A stretch of DNA of 64,000 bases from an uncultured Pelagibacteraceae bacterium (GCA_902576375.1 CACGUZ010000001.1:1-64000); one strand, 5' to 3'; shown: positions 1 through 11,139, counted from the first letter of the stretch. Notes: a model not told the origin generated them from the letters alone. Numbers and translations are program-made.

Positions 1-314
1 TCATAAAGGTTTACTTTCAGATCATTTTTAATTTTTTTCATCACTATAGCTACTATTAATCCTGGCATTCCACCTCCTGTACCTAAATCTGAGGTTGTAT
101 TGCAATTTAAATCAACAAAATCAATAATTTGCGCAGAATCTATTATATGGCGCTCTCTTATTGCCTCTTTTTCATACATTTTTTTACTTATAATATTAAT
201 TTTCTGATTTTTTTCCTGTATCATCGTAATTAAGCTCTCAAGCTCATTACAAGTTTCACGTGAAACATTCAAATTGGAAATTTTAGAATAAGAATTTAAA
301 ATTAAGTTATCCAT
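1..314 (-). CDS. rsmG: 16S rRNA (guanine527-N7)-methyltransferase RsmG (GidB), partial, runs off the left edge
   Basis: Minus-strand translation from ATG at 314 gives [44 protein letters not shown]...RHIIDSAQIIDF...DLGTGGGMPGLIVAI, typical of GidB; start overlaps the mnmG stop by 1 nt. Confidence 0.9.
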   Translation of the reverse strand, partial: MDNLILNSYSKISNLNVSRETCNELESLITMIQEKNQKINIISKKMYEKEAIRERHIIDSAQIIDFVDLNCNTTSDLGTGGGMPGLIVAIVMKKIKNDLKVNLY

Positions 315-2185
315 TAAGCTATATGCTTAATAGACTTTCTTTTGACGTGTGACAACAAAATATATACGGCTGCAGGAGTTATTCCATCAATTCTTAAGGC
401 CTGACCCATAGTTTTAGGCCTTATTTCTTTAAATTTAGCTTTTACTTCGTTAGAAAGGCCTGAAAATTGATCATAATCAATGTTATCTGGTATTGTTAAA
501 TTCTCATCTCGCTTAAAGGCTAGAATATCGGCCTTTTGTTTTTTTAAATATCCTCTGTAATGAGAGTTAATCTCGATTTGTTCATCAATTTCATTGCCAT
601 AATCAGCGATTTCAGGCCAAATATTCCTAATTTTTGTCATATCGACACTTTTTTGAGTAAGAATTTCCTCTGCTGATCTAAAAACACCGTCTTTCGCTAT
701 TTTTATTCCAAATTTATCTGCCTTAGAAGGCGAAATGTTTAAATTAGACATTTGAAGGGATATTTTGCTTAATTTATTAAATTTTTCCTCAAATAATTGT
801 TTTCTGATTTTTGTTATTAAACCAATCTTAATTCCTTTATGTGTAAGCCTTAAGTCTGCGTTATCTGACCTAAGACTTAGTCTATATTCTGCTCGAGATG
901 TAAACATTCTATAAGGCTCAGCAACACCTTTGGTAACCAAGTCATCTATCATAACGCCAATGTAAGCATCTGATCTATCTAAAATAAAAGGTTCCATATT
1001 CTTTAAAGATAGAGCAGCATTAATTCCCGCTATAAGACCTTGAGCAGCTGCTTCCTCATAACCTGTAGTCCCATTAATTTGACCAGCTAAATAAAGATTT
1101 GTTATTTTTTTTGTCTCCAGTGTTAAAAAAAGCTCTCTCGGGTCAATATAATCATATTCAATAGCATATCCTGGTCTAATTATCTTTACATCCTCTAAAC
1201 CATTGATATTATTGAGTATTTCGTATTGAACAACCTCAGGTAGAGATGTCGATATACCATTAGGATAAATAGTATGATCATTAAGACCCTCAGGCTCTAA
1301 AAATATTTGATGTCTTGTCTTATCAGCGAATTTTACTATTTTGTCCTCAATAGAGGGACAATATCTAGGACCGACACCTTGTATGTTTCCGGAATACATT
1401 GCACTTTTAGATAAATTCTTTTCAATTATTTTATGAACTCTCTTGTTAGTATAAGTCATGGAACAAGACACTTGTTTGTTTAATTTTTTTTTGGTCAGAA
1501 AAGAAAAAAAATATGGGTCCTCATCGGCAAACTGTTTTTCCAAATTTTCAAAATTAATTGTTCTAGAATCTAGTCTAGGAGGTGTCCCAGTTTTTAATCT
1601 TCCAATTTTGAAATTATACTTTTCTAATTGTTCACTTAAGCCTGTACTCGGTTTTTCATTAAATCTTCCGGCAGGTGTCCTTTCATCCCCTATATGTATC
1701 AAACCATTCAAAAAAGTGCCCGTTGTTAAGATTAACTTGTTACAACTCACTTTGTTACCTTTAAGTGTTATAAATCCTTTTATTCCGTTATTTTCAAAAA
1801 TAAACTTTACTACGGGATCAGAAAAAATGCTTAAATTACAATAGTTTACAAGTTTTTCTTGCATATATTTACGATATAATGATCTGTCAGACTGTGTTCG
1901 TGGTCCTCTTACCGCAGGCCCTCTACTTCTATTTAATAATCTAAATTGTATTCCAGACTTATCAGCAACTTCTCCCATAACTCCATCTAAAGCATCAATT
2001 TCTCTAACCAAGTGACCTTTACCAAGACCACCTATAGCTGGATTACATGACATTTCTCCAATTGTGTTTTTGTTATGTGTAAACAAAGCAGTATTTACAC
2101 CAAGCCTTGCCGAAGCTGCTGCAGCTTCACAACCAGCATGACCACCGCCGATGACAACTACATCAAATTCTAAATCTTTTTTCAT
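314..2185 (-). CDS. mnmG: tRNA uridine-5-carboxymethylaminomethyl modification enzyme MnmG (GidA)
   Basis: [46 protein letters not shown]; full length 623 aa. Confidence 0.97.
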   Translation of the reverse strand: MKKDLEFDVVVIGGGHAGCEAAAASARLGVNTALFTHNKNTIGEMSCNPAIGGLGKGHLVREIDALDGVMGEVADKSGIQFRLLNRSRGPAVRGPRTQSDRSLYRKYMQEKLVNYCNLSIFSDPVVKFIFENNGIKGFITLKGNKVSCNKLILTTGTFLNGLIHIGDERTPAGRFNEKPSTGLSEQLEKYNFKIGRLKTGTPPRLDSRTINFENLEKQFADEDPYFFSFLTKKKLNKQVSCSMTYTNKRVHKIIEKNLSKSAMYSGNIQGVGPRYCPSIEDKIVKFADKTRHQIFLEPEGLNDHTIYPNGISTSLPEVVQYEILNNINGLEDVKIIRPGYAIEYDYIDPRELFLTLETKKITNLYLAGQINGTTGYEEAAAQGLIAGINAALSLKNMEPFILDRSDAYIGVMIDDLVTKGVAEPYRMFTSRAEYRLSLRSDNADLRLTHKGIKIGLITKIRKQLFEEKFNKLSKISLQMSNLNISPSKADKFGIKIAKDGVFRSAEEILTQKSVDMTKIRNIWPEIADYGNEIDEQIEINSHYRGYLKKQKADILAFKRDENLTIPDNIDYDQFSGLSNEVKAKFKEIRPKTMGQALRIDGITPAAVYILLSHVKRKSIKHIA

Positions 2186-2296
2186 GAGCCAAATTTATAT
2201 TCGATTAGGATATTTACAAGATTTCTGTTTTTTAAAAAAAAATGTTATTTATTAACGAAAATCTATAAAAAACTTCAAAAAAACCCTATAAAACGT

Positions 2297-3628
2297 CTAT
2301 TTTCCAATGCAAAAATCGTTGAAAATACTGCCTAATATCTCCTCTACATCAACTTTTCCAACAATCATACCTAATTGTCTTGTGGCTAACCTTAAATCCT
2401 CGGCACCTTTATCAAAATCTTGTTTATCATTTTTATCTGAAAAATTTTTCAAGTGTTCAACACATTGTAGCAAATGTTGTCTATGCCTTTCTCTTGTAAT
2501 TAAGATATCTTCCTCCGATATAAATTTATTTTCTAAGTGGTTTTTTATTTTAGAAATTAATTTATCTATGTTTAGATTGTCTTTTAGTGAAATCAAAACA
2601 TGATTAAATTTAGAGACTTCAGGATCTAACTTTTCTTTCAACAGATCTGATTTATTAACAACTAGAATTGCGTCTTTTTTTAATAAATCATTCAAAAACC
2701 CCTTAAAATCGGTACTTTTAGCATCCACCACTACTAGTTTTAGGTCAGCATTTTCAGCTTTTTTCAATGATAATTTTATTCCTTTTTTTTCGATTTCATC
2801 CTTGGAGTCTCTTATGCCCGCTGTATCTGAAATTATAACTGGGTAACCATCTATGTTTAAATGTGTTTCAACAACGTCTCTTGTGGTGCCAGCAATCTCA
2901 GAGACAATAGCAACCTCCCTGTTTGATAAATTATTTAATAGACTAGACTTACCGGCATTAGTTGGGCCTACAATTGCAATTTTAAAACCTTCACGAATTA
3001 TCTCACCAACTTTTTGGTCATTTAAAATTTTCTTAATCTCATTTAAGACATTTAATGAATCCTCTTTTATCTTTTTTAAATTTTCTTCTGGCAAATCCTC
3101 CTCTGGAAAATCTATTTTAGCCTCTAAAAATGACAAAATTTTCAATAATTTTTCTCTCAACTCATTAAATTTGTCTGAAGATTTTCCTTTCATCATTTTT
3201 ACAGCTTGCAATCTCTGAATTTCGGTTTCTGCCGAGATCAAATCAGCTATGCTCTCTGCTTTTAGTAAATTTATTTTACCATTTTGAAAAGCCAACTTCG
3301 TAAATTCACCTGCCTCTGCTAATCTACAATTTTCAATTTTTGAAATTTCATTTTGAACAGACATAACTACTGCTTTCCCACCATGTACATGGATCTCTGC
3401 CATATCCTCACCTGTGTAGCTCTTAGGGCCTGGAAACCATATAATAATACCTTCATCTATTAGCTCAGAAGTCTTGATATTGTTTATTTTTCGAAGAGTT
3501 GCCACTCTTGGCTTTGGAATTTCTTTATTTGTGATTTTTTTAAGCACCTTCGCAGTCTCAGGACCTGAAATTCTTATAACAGCCACCCCAGACACACCTG
3601 GGCCAGACGATAAGGCGTAAATTGTCAT
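2297..3628 (-). CDS. mnmE: tRNA modification GTPase MnmE (TrmE)
   Basis: IVGPTNAGKSSLLN, DTAGIRD, C-terminal CIGK. Confidence 0.96.
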   Translation of the reverse strand: MTIYALSSGPGVSGVAVIRISGPETAKVLKKITNKEIPKPRVATLRKINNIKTSELIDEGIIIWFPGPKSYTGEDMAEIHVHGGKAVVMSVQNEISKIENCRLAEAGEFTKLAFQNGKINLLKAESIADLISAETEIQRLQAVKMMKGKSSDKFNELREKLLKILSFLEAKIDFPEEDLPEENLKKIKEDSLNVLNEIKKILNDQKVGEIIREGFKIAIVGPTNAGKSSLLNNLSNREVAIVSEIAGTTRDVVETHLNIDGYPVIISDTAGIRDSKDEIEKKGIKLSLKKAENADLKLVVVDAKSTDFKGFLNDLLKKDAILVVNKSDLLKEKLDPEVSKFNHVLISLKDNLNIDKLISKIKNHLENKFISEEDILITRERHRQHLLQCVEHLKNFSDKNDKQDFDKGAEDLRLATRQLGMIVGKVDVEEILGSIFNDFCIGK

Positions 3629-3669
3629 TAAATCAGTATAACTTTAATTCAAAAATAATGAAAAATAAA

Positions 3670-4938
3670 TTAAGTAGGTTTATTCATCGAATTAAAGAAC
3701 TCTGAATTATTTTTTGTATCCTTTAATTTAGAACTTATAAATTCGATTGCATCCATAGTGCCCATCGGGGCGATAATTCTTCTAAGAACATTCATTTTTT
3801 GCAGATCATTTTTATCAAACAGTAATTCTTCTCTTCTCGTTCCTGATTTAGTTATATCTATAGCTGGATATATTCTTTTATCAGCAATTTTCCTATCAAG
3901 AACTGTTTCGCTATTACCGGTTCCTTTAAATTCTTCGAAAATTACCTCGTCCATTCTACTTCCAGTATCAATCAACGCTGTGGAGATAATTGTCAAAGAT
4001 CCTCCTTCTTCGATGTTTCTTGCTGCACCAAAAAATCTTTTTGGTCGTTGAAGTGCATTCGCATCAACACCACCAGTTAAAACCTTTCCAGAGCTAGGAA
4101 TTACGGCATTGTAAGCTCTTCCTAATCTAGTTATTGAATCTAAAAGAATTACCACATCTTTTTTATGCTCAGTGAGTCTTTTTGCTTTTTCGATAACCAT
4201 CTCTGCCACTGCAACGTGTCTTTGTGCTGGTTCATCGAAAGTAGAGCTTATTACCTCACCTTTTACAGTCCTTTGCATATCTGTAACTTCCTCCGGTCGT
4301 TCATCAATAAGCAATACAATTAGATAACATTCTGGATAATTTTTAGCAATTGAGTTTGCTATGCTTTGTAAAATCATTGTTTTACCTGCCTTGGGAGGTG
4401 AAATAATAATCGATCTTTGTCCTTTTCCTATTGGGCTTACTAAATCAATTAATCTAGGTGTTAAATCTTGTTTTTTATCTGGTTTTGACATTTCAACTTC
4501 CATAACCAGTTGTTTATCTGGGTATAATGGAGTCAGGTTATCAAAAGCTATTTTGTGTCTAGACTTATCAGGTTCTTCGAAATTTATCTTACTTACTTGT
4601 AAAAGAGCAAAATATCTCTCTCCCTCTTTGGGTGCTCTAACTGGCCCTTCTACTGTATCTCCAGTTCTTAATCCAAATTTTCTTATTTGGCTTGGACTGA
4701 CATAAATATCGTCAGGTCCTGGAAGATAGTTTGATTCCATGGCTCTTAAAAAACCAAATCCATCCTGGAGCAATTGTAAAACGCCAGCTCCTGTAATTTC
4801 TTCTTTTTCAGCAACTTTTTTAAGAATTGCAAAGAGAATTTCTTGTTTTCTTAGTGTGCTTGCGTTCTCAATACCAAGCTCCTCTGCTTGTGTAATAAGT
4901 TGTTCGGATGATTTGAGTTTTAGTTCTTGTATGTTCAT
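3670..4938 (-). CDS. rho: transcription termination factor Rho
   Basis: [50 protein letters not shown]. Confidence 0.97.
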   Translation of the reverse strand: MNIQELKLKSSEQLITQAEELGIENASTLRKQEILFAILKKVAEKEEITGAGVLQLLQDGFGFLRAMESNYLPGPDDIYVSPSQIRKFGLRTGDTVEGPVRAPKEGERYFALLQVSKINFEEPDKSRHKIAFDNLTPLYPDKQLVMEVEMSKPDKKQDLTPRLIDLVSPIGKGQRSIIISPPKAGKTMILQSIANSIAKNYPECYLIVLLIDERPEEVTDMQRTVKGEVISSTFDEPAQRHVAVAEMVIEKAKRLTEHKKDVVILLDSITRLGRAYNAVIPSSGKVLTGGVDANALQRPKRFFGAARNIEEGGSLTIISTALIDTGSRMDEVIFEEFKGTGNSETVLDRKIADKRIYPAIDITKSGTRREELLFDKNDLQKMNVLRRIIAPMGTMDAIEFISSKLKDTKNNSEFFNSMNKPT

Positions 4939-5001
4939 GAATAAAATTATTAAGGACTTAATAATTAGGTAAATATATATACTATTTGTAAATATTCAAC
5001 C

Positions 5002-5436
5002 CTAGATAGGCTTAAAAATCACAACAAATATGATTAAAACAAGCAATAACGTCGGTATTTCGTTTATAAATCGATAAAATTTATGTGAATGTGTATTAAG
5101 ATCTAATTTGAACTGTCCTAAAATTCGACCAAGATAAAAATGATAAATTGTTAATATAATCACAAATATCAATTTCAAAATCATCCAGGTTTGTCCAAGT
5201 TGTTGAAATCCTATTTCATGGATAAGTAGCAAGCCAAATAGCCAGGATAATATCATTGCTGGTGTCATGATATAAAAAAATAGTTTTCTTTCCATAACCT
5301 TAAATACATCTGATATAATCGGCTGAGTATTATTTTGAGAATGGTAAACAAAAATTCTTGGAAGATATAACAATCCAGCCATCCAAGAAATAACAGATAT
5401 TAAATGTAACGATTTAAAAAGTAAATAAGTATTCAT
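5002..5436 (-). CDS. hemJ: HemJ-type protoporphyrinogen oxidase (CopD-like membrane protein)
   Basis: LKSLHLISVISWMAGLLYLPRIFVYH, four-TM protein of 144 aa next to hemH/hemE. Confidence 0.85.
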   Translation of the reverse strand: MNTYLLFKSLHLISVISWMAGLLYLPRIFVYHSQNNTQPIISDVFKVMERKLFFYIMTPAMILSWLFGLLLIHEIGFQQLGQTWMILKLIFVIILTIYHFYLGRILGQFKLDLNTHSHKFYRFINEIPTLLLVLIIFVVIFKPI

Positions 5437-5439
5437 TAA

Positions 5440-6438
5440 TCAGATATTTTTTTGAATTAAAGATTTTAATAAAATTATGTGATCGTCATTATCATTCAAA
5501 CATGGCACCATATCAAAATTTTCTCCGCCAGATTCTAAAAAACTCTCTTTTCCTTGAATTTGTATTTCTTCTAAAGTTTCTACACAATCTGAGGAAAATC
5601 CTGGACATATAGCTAAAACATTTTTTTTACCCTCTTTAGGTAAACTCTCTAAGGTTTTGTCTGTGTAAGGTTGAAGCCACTTCTCAGGGCCAAATCTAGA
5701 CTGGAATGTTGTCTTAATCTCAACTGAAGTAAATTTTTCTGATATAAGTCTTGTTGTTTTATGACAATAGCAATGGTAAGGGTCACCTTTATCAAAATAT
5801 TTTTGTGGTATTCCGTGATAAGAAGCTAATATCAAATCCGGTTTCCAATTTATTTCTTTAATTTTCTTATTCAAAGAATTTACAAGCGCTTCTATATATA
5901 AAGGGTCAGATTCATAATGTGGCACTATTTTTAGTGAGGGCTGCCATCTCATTTTCATAAGAGTTCTATATACTTCATCACAGACGGTTGCTGTAGTTGC
6001 TGCTGCGTATTGAGGATAAAGTGGTAGAATTATTAAATTTTCACAACCCATTTCATGAAGAGTTGCGATTTTACTTTTTATGCTCGGATTTCCATATCTC
6101 ATTGCGTAATCTATTATTAAGTTTTTTTCAGATATTAGGTTTGAAAGCTTTTCTGCTTGCTTTCGAGTGTAATGTAAAAGTGGAGAAATGTTTTTATCTT
6201 TCATCCAAATTTCTTTATAAGCCTTAGCTGTTTTAGATGGCCGAAAGGTTAATATAATTACATTCAATATGATTTGCCAAATTATCGGGTTAACCTCGAT
6301 TACTCTCCTATCCGATAAAAACTCTTTTAGATATTTTCTTATATCAAACCAACTTGTTGAGTCGGGAGTTCCAAGGTTAACAATTAAAACTCCAGTTTTT
6401 CCAAAATTTACCGGTGGATGGTCTATTTTTTTTATCAT
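5440..6438 (-). CDS. hemH: ferrochelatase
   Basis: GVLIVNLGTPDS, PLYPQYAAATTATV, CPGFSSDCVETLEEI. Confidence 0.96.
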   Translation of the reverse strand: MIKKIDHPPVNFGKTGVLIVNLGTPDSTSWFDIRKYLKEFLSDRRVIEVNPIIWQIILNVIILTFRPSKTAKAYKEIWMKDKNISPLLHYTRKQAEKLSNLISEKNLIIDYAMRYGNPSIKSKIATLHEMGCENLIILPLYPQYAAATTATVCDEVYRTLMKMRWQPSLKIVPHYESDPLYIEALVNSLNKKIKEINWKPDLILASYHGIPQKYFDKGDPYHCYCHKTTRLISEKFTSVEIKTTFQSRFGPEKWLQPYTDKTLESLPKEGKKNVLAICPGFSSDCVETLEEIQIQGKESFLESGGENFDMVPCLNDNDDHIILLKSLIQKNI

Positions 6439-7439
6439 TAATAATCCTTCACAGTTTTTACTAAATAATCCATCATATTAGGGTCTGTCTCTGGAAGAAC
6501 GCCATGTCCTAAGTTAAATATATATGGATGATCTTTAAATATATCTAAATATTTGGTTGTTTCTTTTTTTAAGTTCTCTTTATTAGAAAGCAAAACTTTT
6601 GGATCCATTCCACCTTGAACAGGAATTTTTATTTCTTTATTGATTTTTATTGGATCAACTTCATAATCAATACAAATTGTGTCCGGTTTAATAATTTCAC
6701 AATAATCTTTATACTTTCTAATACCTCTTGGAAAGCAAATAACAGGCACATTTAAAGATTTAGTGTAGTTAACCAAGCTTAAGGTAGGGTCATAGATATA
6801 ATAAGGTAAATCTTTTTCTTTTAACAGACCGGCCCAACTATCAAAAATTTGAATTATCTGAGCACCATTTTCAATCTGGTTTTTAATATGTATTTTTAAA
6901 AATTTATCTAAAATTTTTAAAACTTTATCAATTAAAAGTTTGTCCTCGAAAAAATTTTCATTCAAGCTTAATTTTGGTGATTTTTTATTAATCATATAAA
7001 CTAATAGAGTCCATGGTGCTCCAACAAAACCTATAGTGGTTTTATTTTTAGTAAATTGGGAGTTACTAACTAATTTAATTAATTCATAAACCGGAGATAG
7101 TTTTTCTACAAATTCGGCTTCTTCAATATTCGAAATTTCTTTTAAGTCTAAATTACCAAGTAATGGGCCTAAATTTTTTTTAAATTCAACAATTTGGTTT
7201 AAACCATATGGTAACATTAAGATATCAGAAAAAATTATTGCTGCATCCAAATTGAATCTTTTTAAAGGTTGCAAAGTGATCTCGCTTGATAATTTTTCAT
7301 TAAGACATAATTTAATAAAATCAGGATTTTGTTTTCTTATTTCTCTAAATTCTGGTAAATATCTACCAGCCTGTCTCATTATCCAAATAGGATTAATATC
7401 ACTTTTCTTGTTTATTATTACTTCTTCGATCGGAGACAT
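6438..7439 (-). CDS. hemE: uroporphyrinogen decarboxylase
   Basis: PIWIMRQAGRYLPEFREIR, GFVGAPWTLLVYM, FNLGHGVLPETDP. Confidence 0.96.
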   Translation of the reverse strand: MSPIEEVIINKKSDINPIWIMRQAGRYLPEFREIRKQNPDFIKLCLNEKLSSEITLQPLKRFNLDAAIIFSDILMLPYGLNQIVEFKKNLGPLLGNLDLKEISNIEEAEFVEKLSPVYELIKLVSNSQFTKNKTTIGFVGAPWTLLVYMINKKSPKLSLNENFFEDKLLIDKVLKILDKFLKIHIKNQIENGAQIIQIFDSWAGLLKEKDLPYYIYDPTLSLVNYTKSLNVPVICFPRGIRKYKDYCEIIKPDTICIDYEVDPIKINKEIKIPVQGGMDPKVLLSNKENLKKETTKYLDIFKDHPYIFNLGHGVLPETDPNMMDYLVKTVKDY

Positions 7440-7480
7440 ATTAATAATTAAATATAATTGATTGTAATGTTAGTATATTC

Positions 7481-7489
7481 TGTGAATAA
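7481..7489 (-). promoter_or_regulatory. candidate DnaA box TTATTCACA (plus strand reads TGTGAATAA)
   Basis: Exact match to TTATNCACA. Confidence 0.6.
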
Positions 7490-7704
7490 TGGTGATTAAA
7501 TTTATTAAACATTTTATAGACAGTTTGTTAACATTTAGAACTTAAATTTTAATAAATATATACGCAAAATTGAAGCTTATTAACTAAATACACCAAATGA
7601 TTACTGGAGATTTTAACATGTTTAATTTTGTTAATAAAAGCATTGTTTTACACCAAAAATTTTAAAAAATGGAAAATGTTCAATATGATAAAAATAGTAC
7701 AAAT

Positions 7705-7713
7705 TTATACACA
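7705..7713 (+). promoter_or_regulatory. candidate DnaA box TTATACACA
   Basis: Exact match to TTATNCACA, followed by a partial copy TTATACATG at 7716-7724. Confidence 0.6.
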
Positions 7714-7721
7714 AATTATAC

Positions 7722-8546
7722 ATGAGTAATTTATATCAAATTTATCTTATATCAGATGCAACTGGTGAAACTCTTGATCGTATTTTTATAGCCATCAAAG
7801 CTCAATTTAAAAATATAAATTATAAAATACATACTTATTCTTTTACCAGAACAGAAAATCAAATTATAAAAATTTTAGAAAGTGCAGAAAAAGAAAAAAA
7901 TTCAATAATCCTTTACTCTATTGTTGATAGTAATCTAGCAAAATATCTTGCAAAAAATAGTGACACGAAAAAAATTCCATGCTTTGGGGTGTTAGGTGAT
8001 CTAATATTGAGTTTTTCAAAACTTCTAAATCAAAAAGCTTCACACCAACCAAGTGGACAATACGCTCTTGATGAAGAATATTATAAAAGAATCGAAGCAA
8101 TTCAATTTACAATGAACCATGATGACGGCAATCTTGTAAAAGAAATAAAAGAATCTGATATAATTTTGTTGGGAGTAAGCAGAACCAGCAAGACCCCAAC
8201 TGCAATTTTTTTAGCTAACAAAGGGTTTAAAACATCCAATATACCTTTGATAAATGAAAATTCTTTACCAGAAGCTTTAAAAGAAAACCCTAAAATTTCA
8301 TGCATTGTTGGATTAAATACTGAGCCAGAAAGGCTTGTAGAGATTAGGAAAAATAGAATGAACTCTCTTAAGGAAAACAAAAATAAACTTTATACAGATC
8401 TAGAGCAAATCAAGAAAGAAGTAGATATGGCAAGAAATACTTTCAAAAAATATAAATGGCCATTCATCGATGTCACACGAAAATCTGTAGAAGAAACTGC
8501 AGCTTCAGTAATTAAAATATACGAGATATATAAAGAAAATGTTTAA
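7722..8546 (+). CDS. ppsR: pyruvate, water dikinase (PEP synthase/PPDK) regulatory kinase/phosphorylase, DUF299 family
   Basis: LISDATGETLDRI, LLGVSRTSKTPTAIFLANKG, IDVTRKSVEETAA. Confidence 0.92.
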   Translation: MSNLYQIYLISDATGETLDRIFIAIKAQFKNINYKIHTYSFTRTENQIIKILESAEKEKNSIILYSIVDSNLAKYLAKNSDTKKIPCFGVLGDLILSFSKLLNQKASHQPSGQYALDEEYYKRIEAIQFTMNHDDGNLVKEIKESDIILLGVSRTSKTPTAIFLANKGFKTSNIPLINENSLPEALKENPKISCIVGLNTEPERLVEIRKNRMNSLKENKNKLYTDLEQIKKEVDMARNTFKKYKWPFIDVTRKSVEETAASVIKIYEIYKENV

Positions 8547-9123
8547 AATTATTCTAGCTTCCAAAAGTAAGGTTAGAAAAAAAATACTGGACGAAAATGA
8601 TATTTTTAATGAAGTAAAACCATCAAATGTAGATGAAGATATTGTGAAATTAAGTTTATTAAAAGAAAAAGCTACACCTGAAATCATATCAAAAAATTTA
8701 GCTGAATTAAAAGCTAACAAAGTAAGCAACAAATATGTTGATGATTTAGTTTTGGGTGCTGACAGTGTAATTGACTTAGAGGGAGAACTGATATCAAAAC
8801 CTAACGATAGAAATGAAGCTTTAAGAATTTTAAAAAAACTCAATGGTAAAAAACATCATTTAATAAGCTCAGTTTGTATCTCCAAAAACGGATCTATGAT
8901 ATGGAACCATACTGATAAAGCTTCACTGACAATGAAAAAAATGACAGAGGAAGAACTAAAAGAATATTTATTAAAAATTTCGGATGAGGCGTTATATGCT
9001 TATAATGTTTATCAGATAGAGGGTGAGGGAAGAGATTTGTTCTCAAGTATTGATGGAAACGAAAATACAATAATGGGACTTCCGATTGAAAAAATTAAAA
9101 AATATTTAGATAATTATAAATGA
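8539..9123 (+). CDS. maf: Maf-family nucleotide pyrophosphatase
   Basis: ILASKSKVRKKIL, VLGADSVIDLEG, GLPIEKI. Confidence 0.93.
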   Translation: MFKIILASKSKVRKKILDENDIFNEVKPSNVDEDIVKLSLLKEKATPEIISKNLAELKANKVSNKYVDDLVLGADSVIDLEGELISKPNDRNEALRILKKLNGKKHHLISSVCISKNGSMIWNHTDKASLTMKKMTEEELKEYLLKISDEALYAYNVYQIEGEGRDLFSSIDGNENTIMGLPIEKIKKYLDNYK

Positions 9124-9914
9124 AAAAATATCTTGTAATTGGAAATCCTATTGAGCATTCACTATCACCCAAATTACATAATTATTGGTTTGAAAAAAAT
9201 AATATTGATGCAAATTATGATAGAAAAAAAATAGATAAAAGCGAGATCCAAGAAATTATTTCTGAAATTAGGGAGGATAAATTAGATGGAATAAATGTTA
9301 CTGTCCCTTTTAAAAGTGATGTCATTCCTTTTTTGGATACGCTAAGTAAAGAGTCTCAAATTACGCAATCTGTTAATACTATATACAAACAAGATAAAAA
9401 ACTTATCGGTCATAACACTGATATAAAAGGTTTTGAATTGAGTTTAAAGGAAACCCAATTTAATTTAGAAAACAAAACAATATTTATATTGGGAGCTGGC
9501 GGTGTAGTACCCTCTATAATTTATGCTTTAGAAAAATTAGGTGTCTCTAAAATTATAGTAAGTAATAGAACTAAGCAAAAAACTGAAAAATTAAAAAAAT
9601 ATTTTTCAAATATCAGTATAGTTGATTGGGGAAATCAACCTGAATTTGATATGATTATTAACGCCACTAGTCTGGGCTTAAATAAAGAAGATAATATTAA
9701 TTTAGACTTTAAAAATATAAATAAAGAAAAGTTATTTTACGATGTTATTTACAATCCAAAAGAAACTAATTTTTTAAGAACTGGGAAAAACTTAGGCTGT
9801 CAGGTTTCTAATGGTAAAATGATGTTTATTTATCAGGCTTTCGAGGCGTTTGTATTATGGCACAAAGTTAAACCAGAAATTAACAAGGAATTAAAAATTT
9901 TTTTAGATTTATGA
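9120..9914 (+). CDS. aroE: shikimate dehydrogenase
   Basis: VIGNPIEHSLSPKLHN, GINVTVPFK, IFILGAGGVVPSI. Confidence 0.95.
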   Translation: MKKYLVIGNPIEHSLSPKLHNYWFEKNNIDANYDRKKIDKSEIQEIISEIREDKLDGINVTVPFKSDVIPFLDTLSKESQITQSVNTIYKQDKKLIGHNTDIKGFELSLKETQFNLENKTIFILGAGGVVPSIIYALEKLGVSKIIVSNRTKQKTEKLKKYFSNISIVDWGNQPEFDMIINATSLGLNKEDNINLDFKNINKEKLFYDVIYNPKETNFLRTGKNLGCQVSNGKMMFIYQAFEAFVLWHKVKPEINKELKIFLDL

Positions 9915-10480
9915 AAAGAATAGGTATTTTAGGAGATATAGGTTCTGGTAAAACTTACATAGCTAAATGTTTCAGTCTTCCCGTATTTAATGCTGATTTA
10001 GAGGTTGCAAAAATTTATAAACATAACAGGAAAGTTTTTCAAAAATTAAAAAAAGAACTTCCAAATTATTTTGAATCTTTTCCTGTAAAAAAAAAAGAAA
10101 TTATTGGTGCAATTTTATCTGATAGTAAAAATTTAAAAAAAATTATTAAAATTGTTCATTATGAAGTTAGAAAAAAAATGAATAATTTTTTAAGAAAGAA
10201 CAAACACAAGAAACTTGTTGTATTAGATATTCCTCTTCTATTGGAGAACAAGATTAACAAAAAAAAGGATATATTAATTTTTGTTGAGTCTAAGAAGTCA
10301 GAAATTTTAAAAAGACTAAAAAAACGAAAAAATTTTAATATGAAAATACTAAATAACTTTAAAAGGATGCAACTGTCGCTTGTTTTAAAAAAGAAAAAGT
10401 CTCAATTTATAATTAAGAATAATTTTAAAAAAAATTCTGTTAAAATTAGAGTAAAGGAAATTATAAAAAATTTAGAATGA
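9911..10480 (+). CDS. coaE: dephospho-CoA kinase
   Basis: IGILGDIGSGKTYIAK P-loop, VLDIPLLLEN; between aroE and dnaQ. Confidence 0.88.
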   Translation: MKRIGILGDIGSGKTYIAKCFSLPVFNADLEVAKIYKHNRKVFQKLKKELPNYFESFPVKKKEIIGAILSDSKNLKKIIKIVHYEVRKKMNNFLRKNKHKKLVVLDIPLLLENKINKKKDILIFVESKKSEILKRLKKRKNFNMKILNNFKRMQLSLVLKKKKSQFIIKNNFKKNSVKIRVKEIIKNLE

Positions 10481-11139
10481 AAGAGATTGTTTTAGATACA
10501 GAGACAACTGGCATTTCAGTCAAAGAGGGGCATAGAATTGTAGAAATAGGGTGTATTGAGTTGGATAATTTAATACCTACAAAAAACAAATTTCATTGTT
10601 ATTTGAATCCCGAAAGAAAAGTATCTGTAGACGCATTCGAAGTGCATGGGTATTCAGACAGTTTTTTATCAGACAAAATGAAATTTGGAGAAATAGCAGA
10701 TGATTTCCTAAAATTTATAAAAGATAAAAGATTAATAATTCATAACGCAGAATTTGACTTATCTCATTTAAATAATGAACTTAAAATCATCGGAAAAAAC
10801 AAAATTGATAACGAAATCGTTGACACCGTATTACTAGCTAGAAATAAATTTCCAGGATCTCAAGCAAGTTTGGATGCCTTATGTAAGAGATATAGGATAG
10901 ATAATTCAAAAAGGGTACAACATACTGCACTCGTAGACTGTGATTTGTTAGCTAAGGTTTATATAAATCTTATAGATCAAAAAGAACCAACATTAGACTT
11001 TAAAAATACAGAGGAGGACGTTTCAAAATTAAATACAGGAAAAATCATTTATTCTACTAAGATTGTTAAACCATCTCCAGAAGAGCTTAAAAATCACCAA
11101 ATTTATCTTAAGTCATCTCTTAAGAAAAATTTTTTTTAA
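10477..11139 (+). CDS. dnaQ: DNA polymerase III epsilon subunit
   Basis: EIVLDTETTGISVKEGHRIVEIG, HNAEFDLSHLN, HTALVDCDLLAKVY. Confidence 0.95.
   Translation: MKEIVLDTETTGISVKEGHRIVEIGCIELDNLIPTKNKFHCYLNPERKVSVDAFEVHGYSDSFLSDKMKFGEIADDFLKFIKDKRLIIHNAEFDLSHLNNELKIIGKNKIDNEIVDTVLLARNKFPGSQASLDALCKRYRIDNSKRVQHTALVDCDLLAKVYINLIDQKEPTLDFKNTEEDVSKLNTGKIIYSTKIVKPSPEELKNHQIYLKSSLKKNFF

Larger units (their letters stand above)
7440..7721. other. oriC: putative chromosomal replication origin (oriC) between divergent hemE and the PEP synthase regulatory protein gene
   Basis: 282 bp AT-rich spacer, unusually long for this genome; strand switch of flanking genes; two exact TTATNCACA DnaA-box matches; hemE/RP001-type neighbourhood known for alphaproteobacterial origins. 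Confidence 0.75.

Noticed and set aside
1458-1844. Plus-strand ORF of 128 aa antisense to mnmG
   Set aside because: Lies wholly inside a well-conserved gene, low-complexity composition, no recognisable family; treated as a shadow ORF. The same applies to the other antisense ORFs, e.g. 2307-2603, 2853-3218, 3758-4051, 4361-4705, 45293-45730, 60429-60650, 62354-62734
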